From Prevotella sp. (GTDB lineage Bacteria; Bacteroidota; Bacteroidia; Bacteroidales; Bacteroidaceae): a stretch of DNA of 18,488 bases. The DNA is taken from the NCBI GenBank assembly GCA_016283605.1, contig JAEENF010000155.1, forward strand, positions 1 through 18,488, in the 5' to 3' direction. A program made the position numbers and the translations under genes. The notes under the pieces were generated by a model. That model saw only the letters and a list, made by a program, of their open reading frames with translations. It was not told the origin of the DNA and did no database searches. Positions 1 through 8,322 of the stretch are shown here, piece by piece (within the stretch, counting starts at the first letter, position 1; the number at the start of each line of letters is the position of its first letter).

Positions 1-661
1 ACTCACACTTCGCAACTTCTATCTGGAACGGCAAGTCGACCAGTTGCGCCGGCTGTATACAGATGTCACCAACGATACTACTGTTGAGGAACGCAACGAA
101 CTGCGTTTCCTCAGCCAGTATAAACTTATCCCAGCGAAAGTCGTTGCCAATACCATCAATAAGCCCGACAACCTGATGACCATCAACAAAGGTAAGGATG
201 ATGGTGTAGAAGTCGACATGGGCGTAGCCTGTGGAAATGGTGTCGTAGGTATCGTCTATCTTGTCTCCGATCATTATGCTGTGGTGATTCCCGCCCTGAA
301 TTCGAGTTCCTCACGCATCAGCTGTGCCATCAGGAACCGTAACTACTTCGGCTATCTCCACTGGACAGGCGGTGACCCTATGACAGCCTATATCGAGGAT
401 ATCCCCCGTCACGCTAAGTTCAAGAAAGGCGAATGGGTCGTCACCAGTGGTTACTCCTCCATCTTTCCCCAAGGTATCCTTGTAGGACAGATTGAGAAGG
501 TCTTCAATTCCAGCGATGGTCTCTCATATAAGCTGCAAGTGCGTCTGAGCACGGATTTCAGCTGTCTTCGTGATGTCGTCGTTATCAGTGACAAGAGTGC
601 TATTGAACGTACGCGGCTGTTAGAAGCTGCCCGCGACTCCATCAAAGCAAAAAGTAATTAA
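1..661 (+). CDS. mreC: Rod shape-determining protein MreC (5' end outside window)
   Basis: MreC is a membrane-anchored periplasmic scaffold that links the MreB cytoskeleton to the elongation synthases RodA/PBP2. The frame is open from base 2 to the window edge, so the TTG at 44 is not the true start; 219 residues are visible. The first ~35 are coiled-coil-like (LERQVDQLRRLY, then VEERNELRFL). The MreC beta-domain follows, with typical segments: INKGKDDGVEVDMGV, NGVVGIV, a serine-rich loop (NSSSSRISCAI), GYLHWTGGD and VVTSGYSSIFPQGILVG. Missing are the N-terminal cytoplasmic tail, the membrane helix and part of the coil, probably 60-70 residues. mreD starts 11 bases after the stop, consistent with one operon. 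The family call is firm from the motifs and from the mreD-mrdA-rodA sequence downstream. Confidence 0.95.
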   Translation, partial: LTLRNFYLERQVDQLRRLYTDVTNDTTVEERNELRFLSQYKLIPAKVVANTINKPDNLMTINKGKDDGVEVDMGVACGNGVVGIVYLVSDHYAVVIPALNSSSSRISCAIRNRNYFGYLHWTGGDPMTAYIEDIPRHAKFKKGEWVVTSGYSSIFPQGILVGQIEKVFNSSDGLSYKLQVRLSTDFSCLRDVVVISDKSAIERTRLLEAARDSIKAKSN

Positions 662-672
662 ACAGGAACGCC

Positions 673-1173
673 ATGTCATTAGATCTGTTCAAACGATTAG
701 GGCTTTTCATCATTATGTGTGCAGTTCAGATTCTCATTCTGAACCACATTCACTTGTTTGATGTCGCCACACCGTTCTTGTTTGTCTATTTTGCTATCAG
801 CTTCCGTAGAGGAACACCCAAATGGGCCATTCTGCTCTGGTGCTTCGCCATGGGTCTGGCTGTTGATGTATTCTCCAATACGCCTGGTCTGGCCTCAGGA
901 GCCTTGACCTTCGTGGGACTGATCCAGCCCTATCTTCTGGAACTGTTTGTCCCTCGCGATTCAACTGACGACCTCGAGTGTTCTGCTGCCACGTTGGGTA
1001 CAGGAAAATACACACTCCTTTCTTTTATTCTGCTGTTTGTCTTCTGCCTGTTGTTCTTTATGCTGGAGGCTTTCACCTTCTACAACTGGATCTACTGGCT
1101 GATATGCACAGGCAGTAGTACTGTTTTGACACTGGTTTTGATTCTGGCTATCGAAAGTATTCGTAAGAAGTGA
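673..1173 (+). CDS. mreD: Rod shape-determining protein MreD
   Basis: This is a small integral membrane protein of the elongasome (166 aa, normal for the family). It consists almost entirely of hydrophobic segments, roughly residues 8-38, 48-65, 70-95, 112-135 and 138-162, with a basic C-terminal end (ESIRKK). It has no catalytic motifs, as expected; identity rests on length, membrane topology and position between mreC and mrdA. The ATG at 673 is preceded by AGGA with a 5-base spacer. Its TGA overlaps the GTG start of mrdA by four bases (GTGA), implying translational coupling. Confidence 0.92.
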   Translation: MSLDLFKRLGLFIIMCAVQILILNHIHLFDVATPFLFVYFAISFRRGTPKWAILLWCFAMGLAVDVFSNTPGLASGALTFVGLIQPYLLELFVPRDSTDDLECSAATLGTGKYTLLSFILLFVFCLLFFMLEAFTFYNWIYWLICTGSSTVLTLVLILAIESIRKK

Positions 1174-3023
1174 AGGACTACGATCTCGAAAACAGACGCT
1201 TTGTGATTGGTGGGGTGGCAGTAGTGATTGTTGTCATCTATATCATTCGTCTGTTTACCCTTCAGATCACCAGCGACGACTATAAAAAGAGTGCCGACTC
1301 CAACGCGTTTCTCAAGAAGGTAGAGTTTCCCTCGCGTGGTGTCATCACCGATCGTAATGGCAAGTTGATGGTATACAACCAGCCATCCTACGACATCATG
1401 GTAGTGATCAATGAAGCGCGTAACCGCTTGGACACGATGGAGTTCTGCAAGGCGCTCAACATCACGAAAGAAGAGTTCGACCGTAGGATGAACACGATGA
1501 AGGACCGTAACAAGAACCCTGGTTATTCGCGTTTTACGCAGCAGCTCTTCATGAGCCAGCTCAGCGACAAGGACTTCAGCATCTTCCGGGAAAAGATGTT
1601 CCGTTTCCCTGGGTTCTACGTCCAGAAGCGTAGTGTCCGTCAGTACCAGTGCAATATGGCTGCTCATGTATTGGGCGACGTGGCAGAAGTCTCACCAGCC
1701 GACATCGAGGAAGACGATTATTACCAGCCAGGCGACTATATCGGCAAACTGGGTGTAGAACGTTCCTACGAAAAACAGCTACGTGGCGAGAAAGGCATCC
1801 AGATCCTGTTGCGCGATGCCCACGGACGTATCCAAGGACGCTATCAGAATGGTGCCCTCGACCGCAAGCCCATTCCTGGCAAAAATCTCACACTGAGCAT
1901 CGACTACGACCTGCAGGTCCTCGGTGAGCGCCTGATGGAAGGTAAGATTGGCAGTATTGTAGCCATCGAACCCTCTACGGGTGAGATTCTCTGTATGGTC
2001 TCATCACCCTCCTATGACCCAAGGATGATGGTAGGTCGCGAGCGCAGCAAGAACCATAAGCTACTGAGCCAGAATGTGTGGAAGCCTTTGCTCAACCGCA
2101 GCATCATGGGTCTCTATCCTCCAGGTTCTACGTTCAAGACCTCCCAAGGTCTGACGTTTCTCTCTGAAGGCATCATCACCCCATCGACACCCTATCCCTG
2201 CGCTCATGGTTTCAACTTCAAGGGTCTGCACGTAGGCTGTCACGGTCATGCCGCACCGCTGGCGCTGGTACCTGCGCTGAGCACCTCCTGTAACGGTTTC
2301 TTCTGCTGGGGTCTCTATCACATGATCAACACCAACATCTCCAAATACGGTAGTGTTCAAAACGCCATGAACACCTGGCGAGACTATATGGTTTCGATGG
2401 GATTCGGCTACAAACTGGGGGTAGACCTTCCTGGCGAAAAACGAGGACTGATCCCCAATGCACAGTTCTACGACAAAGCCTATAAGGGCTCGTGGAATGG
2501 CCTGACCGTTATCTCTATCTCCATCGGACAGGGTGAGGTGCTGCTCACGCCTCTCCAGATTGCCAATCTTGGTGCCACCATCGCCAACAGAGGTTATTAT
2601 TACGTCCCCCACGTGGTACGTAAGGTGCAGGGCGAACCCCTCGACACCACCTTCACACGCCGTCACTTCACCAAGGCTAGTCCAACTGCCTACAACTACA
2701 TCGTCCAAGGCATGCGTTCATCTGCACTTGGTGGTACTTGTCACGAGTTGTCGCGTTACGACTTCGTGGCCTGCGGTAAGACAGGTACTGCTCAGAACCG
2801 TGGTCACGACCACTCTGTATTCATGGGTTTTGCGCCGATGGACAAACCGAAGATTGCCGTTGCCGTCTATGTGGAGAACGGTGGTTGGGGTGCTACCTAT
2901 GGTGTACCTATTGGTGGTCTGATTATGGAACAGTATATTAACGGCAAGCTCTCGCCAGCCTCAGAGGCTAAGGCCTCGTCCCTCCAAAACAAACATATTG
3001 CGTATGGCTCTACAGACCGATAA
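1170..3023 (+). CDS. mrdA: Penicillin-binding protein 2 (elongation-specific D,D-transpeptidase)
   Basis: PBP2 cross-links new peptidoglycan in the lateral wall and works with RodA, the partner glycosyltransferase encoded next. The 617-aa protein has one N-terminal membrane helix (~residues 11-31), a pedestal/dimerisation region starting with FPSRGVITDRNG, and a C-terminal transpeptidase domain. The penicillin-binding motifs are complete: STFK at 320-323 (nucleophile S320, K323), SCN at 373-375 and KTG at 537-539. The GTG start is chosen because it overlaps the mreD stop and places a short charged tail before the helix. The last 20 bases overlap rodA if rodA starts at its ATG. Class B PBP is certain; the elongation (not division) type is inferred from the mreCD/rodA context. 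Confidence 0.96.
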   Translation: MKDYDLENRRFVIGGVAVVIVVIYIIRLFTLQITSDDYKKSADSNAFLKKVEFPSRGVITDRNGKLMVYNQPSYDIMVVINEARNRLDTMEFCKALNITKEEFDRRMNTMKDRNKNPGYSRFTQQLFMSQLSDKDFSIFREKMFRFPGFYVQKRSVRQYQCNMAAHVLGDVAEVSPADIEEDDYYQPGDYIGKLGVERSYEKQLRGEKGIQILLRDAHGRIQGRYQNGALDRKPIPGKNLTLSIDYDLQVLGERLMEGKIGSIVAIEPSTGEILCMVSSPSYDPRMMVGRERSKNHKLLSQNVWKPLLNRSIMGLYPPGSTFKTSQGLTFLSEGIITPSTPYPCAHGFNFKGLHVGCHGHAAPLALVPALSTSCNGFFCWGLYHMINTNISKYGSVQNAMNTWRDYMVSMGFGYKLGVDLPGEKRGLIPNAQFYDKAYKGSWNGLTVISISIGQGEVLLTPLQIANLGATIANRGYYYVPHVVRKVQGEPLDTTFTRRHFTKASPTAYNYIVQGMRSSALGGTCHELSRYDFVACGKTGTAQNRGHDHSVFMGFAPMDKPKIAVAVYVENGGWGATYGVPIGGLIMEQYINGKLSPASEAKASSLQNKHIAYGSTDR

Positions 3024-4473
3024 AAAACCCAGTGTACTTCGCTCCATCGACTGGTGGACGATTCTTATCTACGTGGCACTGCTGTGTTTCGGATGGATGA
3101 GTGTCTGTGGTGCCAGTTATACGTATGGCGAAACCGACATCCTCAGCCTTGACTCACGCTCAGGCATGCAGATCGTATGGATAGGAACGTCACTTATCCT
3201 GGGTTTGGTCTTGTTATTGCTCGACAACCGTTTCTATGACACCTTCGCCTGGGTCATCTTCGGCGTGATGCTGATTTTGCTGTTTGGTACCATTTTCAAT
3301 CCACATACCATCAAGGGGTCACGTTCCTGGCTGGTACTGGGACCACTCCGTCTGCAGCCGGCAGAATTTGCGAAGTTTGCAACAGCATTGGCGCTGGCAA
3401 AATTCATGAGCATCTACGGCTACGACATCCATAAATGGAAGCATTTCGCTTTCTCATTAGCCATCATCCTGTTGCCGATGTTCTTCATCGTCATGCAGCG
3501 TGAAACGGGGTCCGCACTGGTCTATCTGGCTTTCTTCCTGGTATTCTACCGTGAGGGTATGCCAGGCAGTCTGTTGTTCACTGGTGTAGCGATGGTCATC
3601 TATTTTGTCGTAGGCATCCGCTTTGCTGGGACACCTCTCTTTGCCACACCCACGTCTGTCGGCAAGTTTGTCGTGCTGTTACTTATCCAGATTTTCTCTG
3701 GCTGCATGGTCTACGCCTATTGTCATGACAAGCGCGACGCCTGGCGCATTCTCATCTCTACCATCGGCATCACACTCGTCGCCCTGCTGTTTGCTGTCTA
3801 CGTCATTCCTTTCGATGTCGTCTATGTGCAACTGGTCATAACAGCCATCATGATAGGCTATTTCCTTTGGCAAGCTTTGAGTACACGCATCAGGAACTAC
3901 ATGTGGATTACCCTCTTCGCCTTAGGTTCTGTAGTATTCTTCAATGCAGCAGATTACGTGCTGAACCACGTCATGGAGCCCCACCAACGTGTACGTATCA
4001 ACGTGCTCTTGGGTTTGGAGGAAGACCTGAAGGGTGCAGGCTATAATGTTCACCAGAGTCAGATTGCTATCGGTTCTGGCGGCATCGAAGGTAAGGGATT
4101 CCTGAATGGCACTCAGACGAAGTTAAAGTACGTTCCAGAACAGGATACAGACTTCATCTTCTGTACGGTAGGTGAAGAGGAGGGATTCATTGGCTCTGCG
4201 AGTGTGCTGGTTTTGTTCCTGGCGCTCATTCTACGGCTGATTCATCTGGCAGAACGCCAGCCCTATCGTTTTGGACGCGTATACGGCTACTCCGTCTTAA
4301 GCATTTTCCTTTTCCATGTGTTTATCAATGTGGGGATGGTACTGGGGTTGACACCTGTCATCGGCATCCCCCTACCATTCTTCAGCTACGGCGGCTCGTC
4401 GCTCTGGGGTTTCACCATTCTGCTGTTTATCTTCCTGAGGATCGATGCCAGCCGAAACCTCGCACGTACCTAA
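3004..4473 (+). CDS. rodA: Peptidoglycan glycosyltransferase RodA (SEDS family)
   Basis: RodA polymerises lipid II into glycan strands during cell elongation, paired with PBP2. This is a polytopic membrane protein of 489 aa, long for RodA but usual in Bacteroidales, where extra helices lie in the middle (~residues 205-300). SEDS signatures are present: GSRSWLVLGPLRLQPAEFAK in the first third, then GEEEGFIGS and TPVIGIPLPFFSYGGSS near the C terminus. The frame is open from a TTG at 2998, but the ATG at 3004 gives a standard MALQTDKK start and is preferred. Its TAA overlaps the TAG of the convergent gldH (shared bases 4470-4473), and no hairpin terminator is visible between the two. Confidence 0.95.
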   Translation: MALQTDKKPSVLRSIDWWTILIYVALLCFGWMSVCGASYTYGETDILSLDSRSGMQIVWIGTSLILGLVLLLLDNRFYDTFAWVIFGVMLILLFGTIFNPHTIKGSRSWLVLGPLRLQPAEFAKFATALALAKFMSIYGYDIHKWKHFAFSLAIILLPMFFIVMQRETGSALVYLAFFLVFYREGMPGSLLFTGVAMVIYFVVGIRFAGTPLFATPTSVGKFVVLLLIQIFSGCMVYAYCHDKRDAWRILISTIGITLVALLFAVYVIPFDVVYVQLVITAIMIGYFLWQALSTRIRNYMWITLFALGSVVFFNAADYVLNHVMEPHQRVRINVLLGLEEDLKGAGYNVHQSQIAIGSGGIEGKGFLNGTQTKLKYVPEQDTDFIFCTVGEEEGFIGSASVLVLFLALILRLIHLAERQPYRFGRVYGYSVLSIFLFHVFINVGMVLGLTPVIGIPLPFFSYGGSSLWGFTILLFIFLRIDASRNLART

Positions 4474-4952
4474 TCCTTTGCTAAACGATCAATTCTGATG
4501 CCTACATCCGTGATGCCAGGCATGATCTCCCGTTTCATATTGTGCTTCACACTGATATGCAGCGAGTCGCCCTTACGCAACTGCAGGGTATTGAAATGGA
4601 ACTGGAACTGATAGAAACTCACGCCAGGCCCTTTGGTATTTCCTCTGCGGTCGAACAGGTTGTAGTTGACAGTATCGCTATGCACATAGCCTGAGGGCAG
4701 GATGGTCTGTTTGATGACAAGACTAAGTCCCTGAAAGGGATAGGTGTTCACTACACGCAATCCGATATCTTCCTTATAGGCACCTTCCTCCTTGATGGCA
4801 GGCACGTCGAAGTTCAGATAATCGCTCTTGTCCCATCCCGTTATAGGTGTATGTTCGTAATGGACATAAATGGTTTTGCGGTCGCACGCCACAAAACTTG
4901 CCGCGACCGCCACCAGTAGTGCCAGCATCCACAACTTACTATTCCTTTGCAT
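4470..4952 (-). CDS. gldH: GldH-like lipoprotein
   Basis: This is a predicted outer-envelope lipoprotein of 160 aa, resembling GldH of the Bacteroidetes gliding set. GldH is widely kept in non-gliding Bacteroidales, where its role is unclear. The N terminus is a lipoprotein signal: MQRNSK, a hydrophobic stretch (LWMLALLVAVAA), then FVAC with the lipidated cysteine at residue 23. The mature part is mostly polar and beta-rich, with segments such as YVHYEHTPITGWDKSD, RVVNTYPF and NYNLFDRRGNTKG. The start was placed at the ATG giving this signal peptide; a longer open frame upstream only shadows the end of ricT. The start lies 14 bases inside the ricT gene, so the two are translationally coupled. 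The GldH name rests on remembered family features and synteny. Confidence 0.82.
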   Translation of the reverse strand: MQRNSKLWMLALLVAVAASFVACDRKTIYVHYEHTPITGWDKSDYLNFDVPAIKEEGAYKEDIGLRVVNTYPFQGLSLVIKQTILPSGYVHSDTVNYNLFDRRGNTKGPGVSFYQFQFHFNTLQLRKGDSLHISVKHNMKREIMPGITDVGIRIDRLAKD

Positions 4953-6069
4953 GTTCAGGATGACCTTCTGAGGGCTTCTTCTTTTTCTTCTTCTTTTTCT
5001 TGGCTTTGTCAAAACGACTGATGTCGCCCTGAGCCAGATCCACGTGCTGTTTGACGGGTTTCTGATGAGCGTCTTCCAACAACGAGAGCGGTTTCTCACC
5101 CTTACGGTTCAACTCAATAATCTCTTTCGCACGCTCTGCCGAAATAGTCTCCACATTTGCTGCAATATTCTTGTCTGTCGAGTAAGTTACCAACCCTGCC
5201 AGTATATCACTCTTGAAGAGATAATAGTCGGCATCCTGTGTCTGCAGCACGATATCCTTGCCTGGCAGTCGTTTTCCAGCTTCCACATAGTCATCGACCT
5301 CATAGTTCAGACAACACTTCAGCTTGGCGCACATACCAGCCAGTTTCTGAGGATTCAGCGAGATATCCTGGAAACGGGCAGCGTTGGTGCCCACGCTGAC
5401 AAAGTTCTTCATCCAGGTGGCACAGCAGAGTTCACGTCCGCAAGGTCCTGTACCTCCGATACGTCCTGCCTCCTGACGCGCACCTATCTGTTTCATCTCG
5501 ATACGTACATGGAAAGCAGCAGCGAGATCCTTGATGAGCTGTCGGAAGTCCACACGCTCGTCAGCGATATAATAGAAGATCGCTTTATTACCATCGCCCT
5601 GATATTCTACGTCACCGATCTTCATCTGCAGTCCCAGACCTTTGGCAATCATACGACTCTCAATCATCGTACTATGCTCGCGAGCCTTGGCCTCACGGAA
5701 CTTCTGCATATCAGTCTCACGGGCGATGCGGTAGATGCGTTTGATATCCTCAGCCGATTTCAGATTGGCCTTCTTCAGCTGTAGTTTCACCAGACGACCT
5801 GTCAGGGTGACCACACCAATATCGTGACCAGGACTGGCCTCGACAGCTACGATATCACCTTTCTTCAGCGGCAGGTTATTCACGTTGTGGTAATAGCCTT
5901 TGCGGGTGTGTTTGAACTGCACCTCCACAAGGTCTGTATCTTCGATATTACCTGGTACATCAGCCAGCCAGTCGTAGGTATTCAACTGTCTGTCCTGTCG
6001 TCCTACGGCCTGATGACACAGTCCTCTGTCGCATCCCACACGTATCTGTAATTCCTTCGTTTTCTCCAT
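4939..6069 (-). CDS. ricT: PSP1-domain protein RicT (YaaT family)
   Basis: In Bacillus, RicT forms the Ric complex with two small partners, carries Fe-S clusters and promotes RNase Y-dependent mRNA maturation; in Bacteroidales the role is untested. The protein has 376 aa. A PSP1-type core is followed by the family's cysteine cluster: GPCGRELCCATW and, about 30 residues later, AKLKCCLNYE, likely iron-sulfur ligands. An additional CDRGLC lies near the N terminus. The C-terminal tail is unusual: about nine consecutive lysines (codons at 4975-5001), then PSEGHPEHAKE. The tail looks disordered and possibly nucleic-acid binding (inference). The gene starts 3 bases after the holB stop; the same holB-ricT order occurs in Bacillus, which supports both identifications. 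Confidence 0.9.
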   Translation of the reverse strand: MEKTKELQIRVGCDRGLCHQAVGRQDRQLNTYDWLADVPGNIEDTDLVEVQFKHTRKGYYHNVNNLPLKKGDIVAVEASPGHDIGVVTLTGRLVKLQLKKANLKSAEDIKRIYRIARETDMQKFREAKAREHSTMIESRMIAKGLGLQMKIGDVEYQGDGNKAIFYYIADERVDFRQLIKDLAAAFHVRIEMKQIGARQEAGRIGGTGPCGRELCCATWMKNFVSVGTNAARFQDISLNPQKLAGMCAKLKCCLNYEVDDYVEAGKRLPGKDIVLQTQDADYYLFKSDILAGLVTYSTDKNIAANVETISAERAKEIIELNRKGEKPLSLLEDAHQKPVKQHVDLAQGDISRFDKAKKKKKKKKKPSEGHPEHAKE

Positions 6070-6072
6070 CTT

Positions 6073-7185
6073 TTATTTTTGTATCAATAAAACAATCATT
6101 TGCAGGGCGAAGTCGAAAAACACGATCTTCGCATTGGCATTCTGCCCGATATCGCGGATAGCCTTGTTTGCCAGGTCGTTGATGGGCAGGATATTCGCCT
6201 CGTTCACAAAACGGGCAAAGTTCTTGGCAAAGGCTTCCTCCTTTTGCGTCATATAGGTCAATTCCTCACGTCCGAAGTTATACATGAAGTTTTCACGGAT
6301 CATCCTGAGGAAGAAGTCCAGCCAGCGTTTCTGTTTCTCACGTCCCATGGCTGCCATCTGCTCACTCCATTTGCGCAGGTCCTTGATCTTTCGCTGATAG
6401 GCCAGTCGCATCAGTGAAACAAACATATCCAGGAAAAGTTCGTTCTCTGAGCCCACCTGCAGTTCCTCCAGCGCCTTCAACCAGTTACCGTTAGTCAGAC
6501 GTGCGATGCGATGTGCCGCCTCAGTCTCTATTCCTCGACGCACTATGAGTGCCTGTTCTATCGCTTCGTTGCTGATTTTCTTCACATCGATACGCTGCAC
6601 ACGGCTACGAATGGTCTCCAATAGCTTGTCAGGCTCCTCACAGACCATGATGAAGACCGTCTGCTGCGGAGGCTCCTCAATGAGTTTCAGCAACTTGTTG
6701 GCGCACTCGATATTCATACGCTCAGGCAACCAGACGATACTGACCTTATAGCCACCCTGACTCGATTTCAGGCTGAGTTTACGCACCAGGTCATCGCTTT
6801 CACCAGCCGTGATGATGGCCTGCTGGTTCTCACCACCCATGGCCTGCATCCACTGGTCCATCGTGAAGTAAGGTCCCTCCATCACCAGCTCATGCCACTC
6901 ACGGGCGAAATCATCGCTCACAGGTTTATGGTCGCTGTTCATCGAGGGCAATTTTATGGTGGGGAAGGTAAAGTGCAGGTCAGGATGCTCCAATTTGTCG
7001 AGCATCGCTTTCGACGAGGCCCTGCCATCATCGAGCAGATGACATCCGAAGGCCATCGCCAGCGCCATCTTGCCGGCACCTTGCGGTCCACAGAGCATCA
7101 GCGCATGCGGCAGACGGTTTTCGTTCACCATCTGCATCAGCCGCTCCTTGGCCTCCTCTTGTCCTATCACTTCACTCCAAGTCAT
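6073..7185 (-). CDS. holB: DNA polymerase III clamp-loader subunit delta'
   Basis: Delta' is the stator of the clamp loader, which opens the sliding clamp at primed DNA. The 370-aa protein has an AAA+ N-terminal domain: VIGQEEAKERL, a degenerate P-loop GPQGAGKM at 33-40 (M instead of T/S; delta' need not bind ATP), HPDLHFTFP, then LLKLIEEPPQQTVFIMV and the SRC-type motif TIRSRVQRI. The expected zinc-binding CxxC module between the P-loop and HPDLHF appears to be lost: only C48 remains and the segment reads LLDDGRASSKAML. An AAGGAG lies upstream of the ATG at 7196-7201, with a long 10-base spacer. The 78-base gap to metF shows no promoter, so co-transcription from the metF promoter is likely. 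Confidence 0.9.
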   Translation of the reverse strand: MTWSEVIGQEEAKERLMQMVNENRLPHALMLCGPQGAGKMALAMAFGCHLLDDGRASSKAMLDKLEHPDLHFTFPTIKLPSMNSDHKPVSDDFAREWHELVMEGPYFTMDQWMQAMGGENQQAIITAGESDDLVRKLSLKSSQGGYKVSIVWLPERMNIECANKLLKLIEEPPQQTVFIMVCEEPDKLLETIRSRVQRIDVKKISNEAIEQALIVRRGIETEAAHRIARLTNGNWLKALEELQVGSENELFLDMFVSLMRLAYQRKIKDLRKWSEQMAAMGREKQKRWLDFFLRMIRENFMYNFGREELTYMTQKEEAFAKNFARFVNEANILPINDLANKAIRDIGQNANAKIVFFDFALQMIVLLIQK

Positions 7186-7263
7186 TTTACTACAACTCCT
7201 TATATTTTACGACAAATCTTTTCCAAGTTGTTGTTAATATAATCATCATTGTCGTCTTTACGC

Positions 7264-8211
7264 TCAAATCAGTTGTTTTACGACGGAGGCTACAGAATCC
7301 ACTGCTGAGACAGTGTAGAAATGAATGTTGCTGACGCCATGTGCATAAAGGTCGCGACACTGTTCCGTAGTCCACTCGATACCCAGCTGTCGGGCATCCT
7401 CATCCGTCTTACACTTCACGATTTCCTTCGCCAACGGCTCTGGGATGTCGCAATGGAATGTCTTCGGCACCACCGTCAACTGTGTCAGTTTTGCCAAAGG
7501 TTTGATACCAGGGATGATGGGAATGGTGATACCCATCTCACGCGCCTTCGTCACAAAGTCGTAGTACTTCTGGTTGTCGAAGAACAACTGTGTCACAGCA
7601 TACTGCGCACCCAGTTCCTGCTTCTGCTTCAGGTACTCCATATCGCGCTCCAGATTGGGGGCTTCCTCATGCTTCTCAGGATAGCAGGCCACACCATAGT
7701 CGAAGGGTTTTCCTGGGTTCTTGATGGGCGTACCGTCGGCGAAGAAACCCTCGTTGAAACGTGCCACCTGACGGATCAGGTCCGTCGTATGGGCATGTCC
7801 ACCTGGCGTCGCCACGAAACGACTGTCCTCCTTGGCCTTGTCCCCACGCAGCAACAAGAGATCGCTGATGCCCAGGAACTGCAGATCCAGCAGTTCGTAT
7901 TCGATGTCATCCACCGTTGCTCCACTGCAAATAACATGGGGCTGCACAGGGATATGGTATTTCTGCTGTATGGCCGCAGCCACAGCCACCGTACCTGGAC
8001 GTCTACGGATACGCTGACGTTCAAACTGTCCGTTCTCGAGTTCCTTATAAACGAACTCTGAGTGGTGGGTGGTAATGTTTATATACGCAGGATCAAACTC
8101 TTTCAGTTTGTCGATATCGGCAAAAAGCTTCGCCGTCCCTGTCCCCTTCAGAGGGGGCAACACCTCAAACGAAAAGCGCCTGCGGTCTGTATCTAAGTTC
8201 AAAATGCTCAT
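7264..8211 (-). CDS. metF: 5,10-methylenetetrahydrofolate reductase
   Basis: MetF reduces methylene-THF to methyl-THF using a flavin, supplying the methyl group for methionine. The protein has 315 aa, usual for the bacterial enzyme. Family motifs are present: FSFEVLPP with E16, INITTHH at 45-51, LLLLRGD at 118-124 (the Asp near the flavin), QLFFD at 208-212, IIPGIKPL and a C-terminal IHFYT. The ATG at 8211 (MSILNLD) is chosen over the upstream in-frame ATG at 8241, because the -7 promoter box at 8221-8228 lies between them and would leave the longer form untranscribed. No SAM riboswitch could fit in the leader, which appears only a few bases long. The gene heads a likely metF-holB-ricT-gldH transcript. 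Confidence 0.95.
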   Translation of the reverse strand: MSILNLDTDRRRFSFEVLPPLKGTGTAKLFADIDKLKEFDPAYINITTHHSEFVYKELENGQFERQRIRRRPGTVAVAAAIQQKYHIPVQPHVICSGATVDDIEYELLDLQFLGISDLLLLRGDKAKEDSRFVATPGGHAHTTDLIRQVARFNEGFFADGTPIKNPGKPFDYGVACYPEKHEEAPNLERDMEYLKQKQELGAQYAVTQLFFDNQKYYDFVTKAREMGITIPIIPGIKPLAKLTQLTVVPKTFHCDIPEPLAKEIVKCKTDEDARQLGIEWTTEQCRDLYAHGVSNIHFYTVSAVDSVASVVKQLI

Positions 8212-8220
8212 AATCCGCTG

Positions 8221-8228
8221 CAAAATTA
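8221..8228 (-). promoter_or_regulatory. Bacteroidetes -7 promoter box of metF
   Basis: On the minus strand this reads TAATTTTG, an exact match to the TAnnTTTG box of the primary Bacteroidetes sigma factor. No convincing TTTG -33 element is found at the usual 19-21 base distance. The box ends only 9 bases before the metF ATG, so the expected transcript would be almost leaderless. Confidence 0.55.
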
Positions 8229-8261
8229 CAAAAAAAGCCACAGATTACGCAGTTTTTTCCC

Positions 8262-8280
8262 GCTTTTTCTAAGAAAAAGC
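8262..8280. repeat. Perfect 9-bp-arm palindrome upstream of metF promoter
   Basis: The arms gctttttct (8262-8270) and agaaaaagc (8272-8280) are perfect reverse complements around a single base. It lies between the terminator of the arabinofuranosidase gene and the metF -7 box, about 34 bases upstream of that box. It could be an operator for metF or simply a second termination hairpin; the sequence does not decide. Confidence 0.5.
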
Positions 8281-8314
8281 AAAAAAAAGGGGCCGTACAC
8301 CTACGTACGACCCC
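8281..8314 (-). terminator. Rho-independent terminator of the GH51 gene
   Basis: On the minus strand GGGGTCGTAC pairs with GTACGGCCCC (one G-U pair) across a 6-base loop (arms 8305-8314 and 8289-8298), followed directly by eight T residues (8281-8288). It begins 8 bases after the stop of the arabinofuranosidase gene and separates it from metF. Confidence 0.9.
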
Positions 8315-8322
8315 GACTTCTT

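Noticed and set aside
2998..3003. TTG start of rodA
   Set aside because: The ATG two codons later gives the same protein with a usual start codon; the TTG adds only two residues.
4953..5099. N-terminal extension of gldH, or a ricT-gldH frameshift fusion across the lysine run
   Set aside because: The extension is a shadow of ricT in another frame; the internal ATG gives a clean lipoprotein signal, so no fusion is needed.
5044..5784. 246-residue open frame on the + strand
   Set aside because: It is antisense to the cysteine-motif region of ricT, which is a recognised gene.
7190..7375. 61-residue frame between holB and metF on the minus strand
   Set aside because: More than half overlaps metF in another frame; the composition is not protein-like and no start signal is seen.
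8212..8241. Longer metF start at 8241
   Set aside because: The -7 box lies inside this extension, and the extra ten residues (MAFFVILQRI) are not part of the family fold.
8211..8322. SAM or other riboswitch before metF
   Set aside because: The leader appears only a few bases long, and the region is explained by a terminator, a palindrome and the promoter box.
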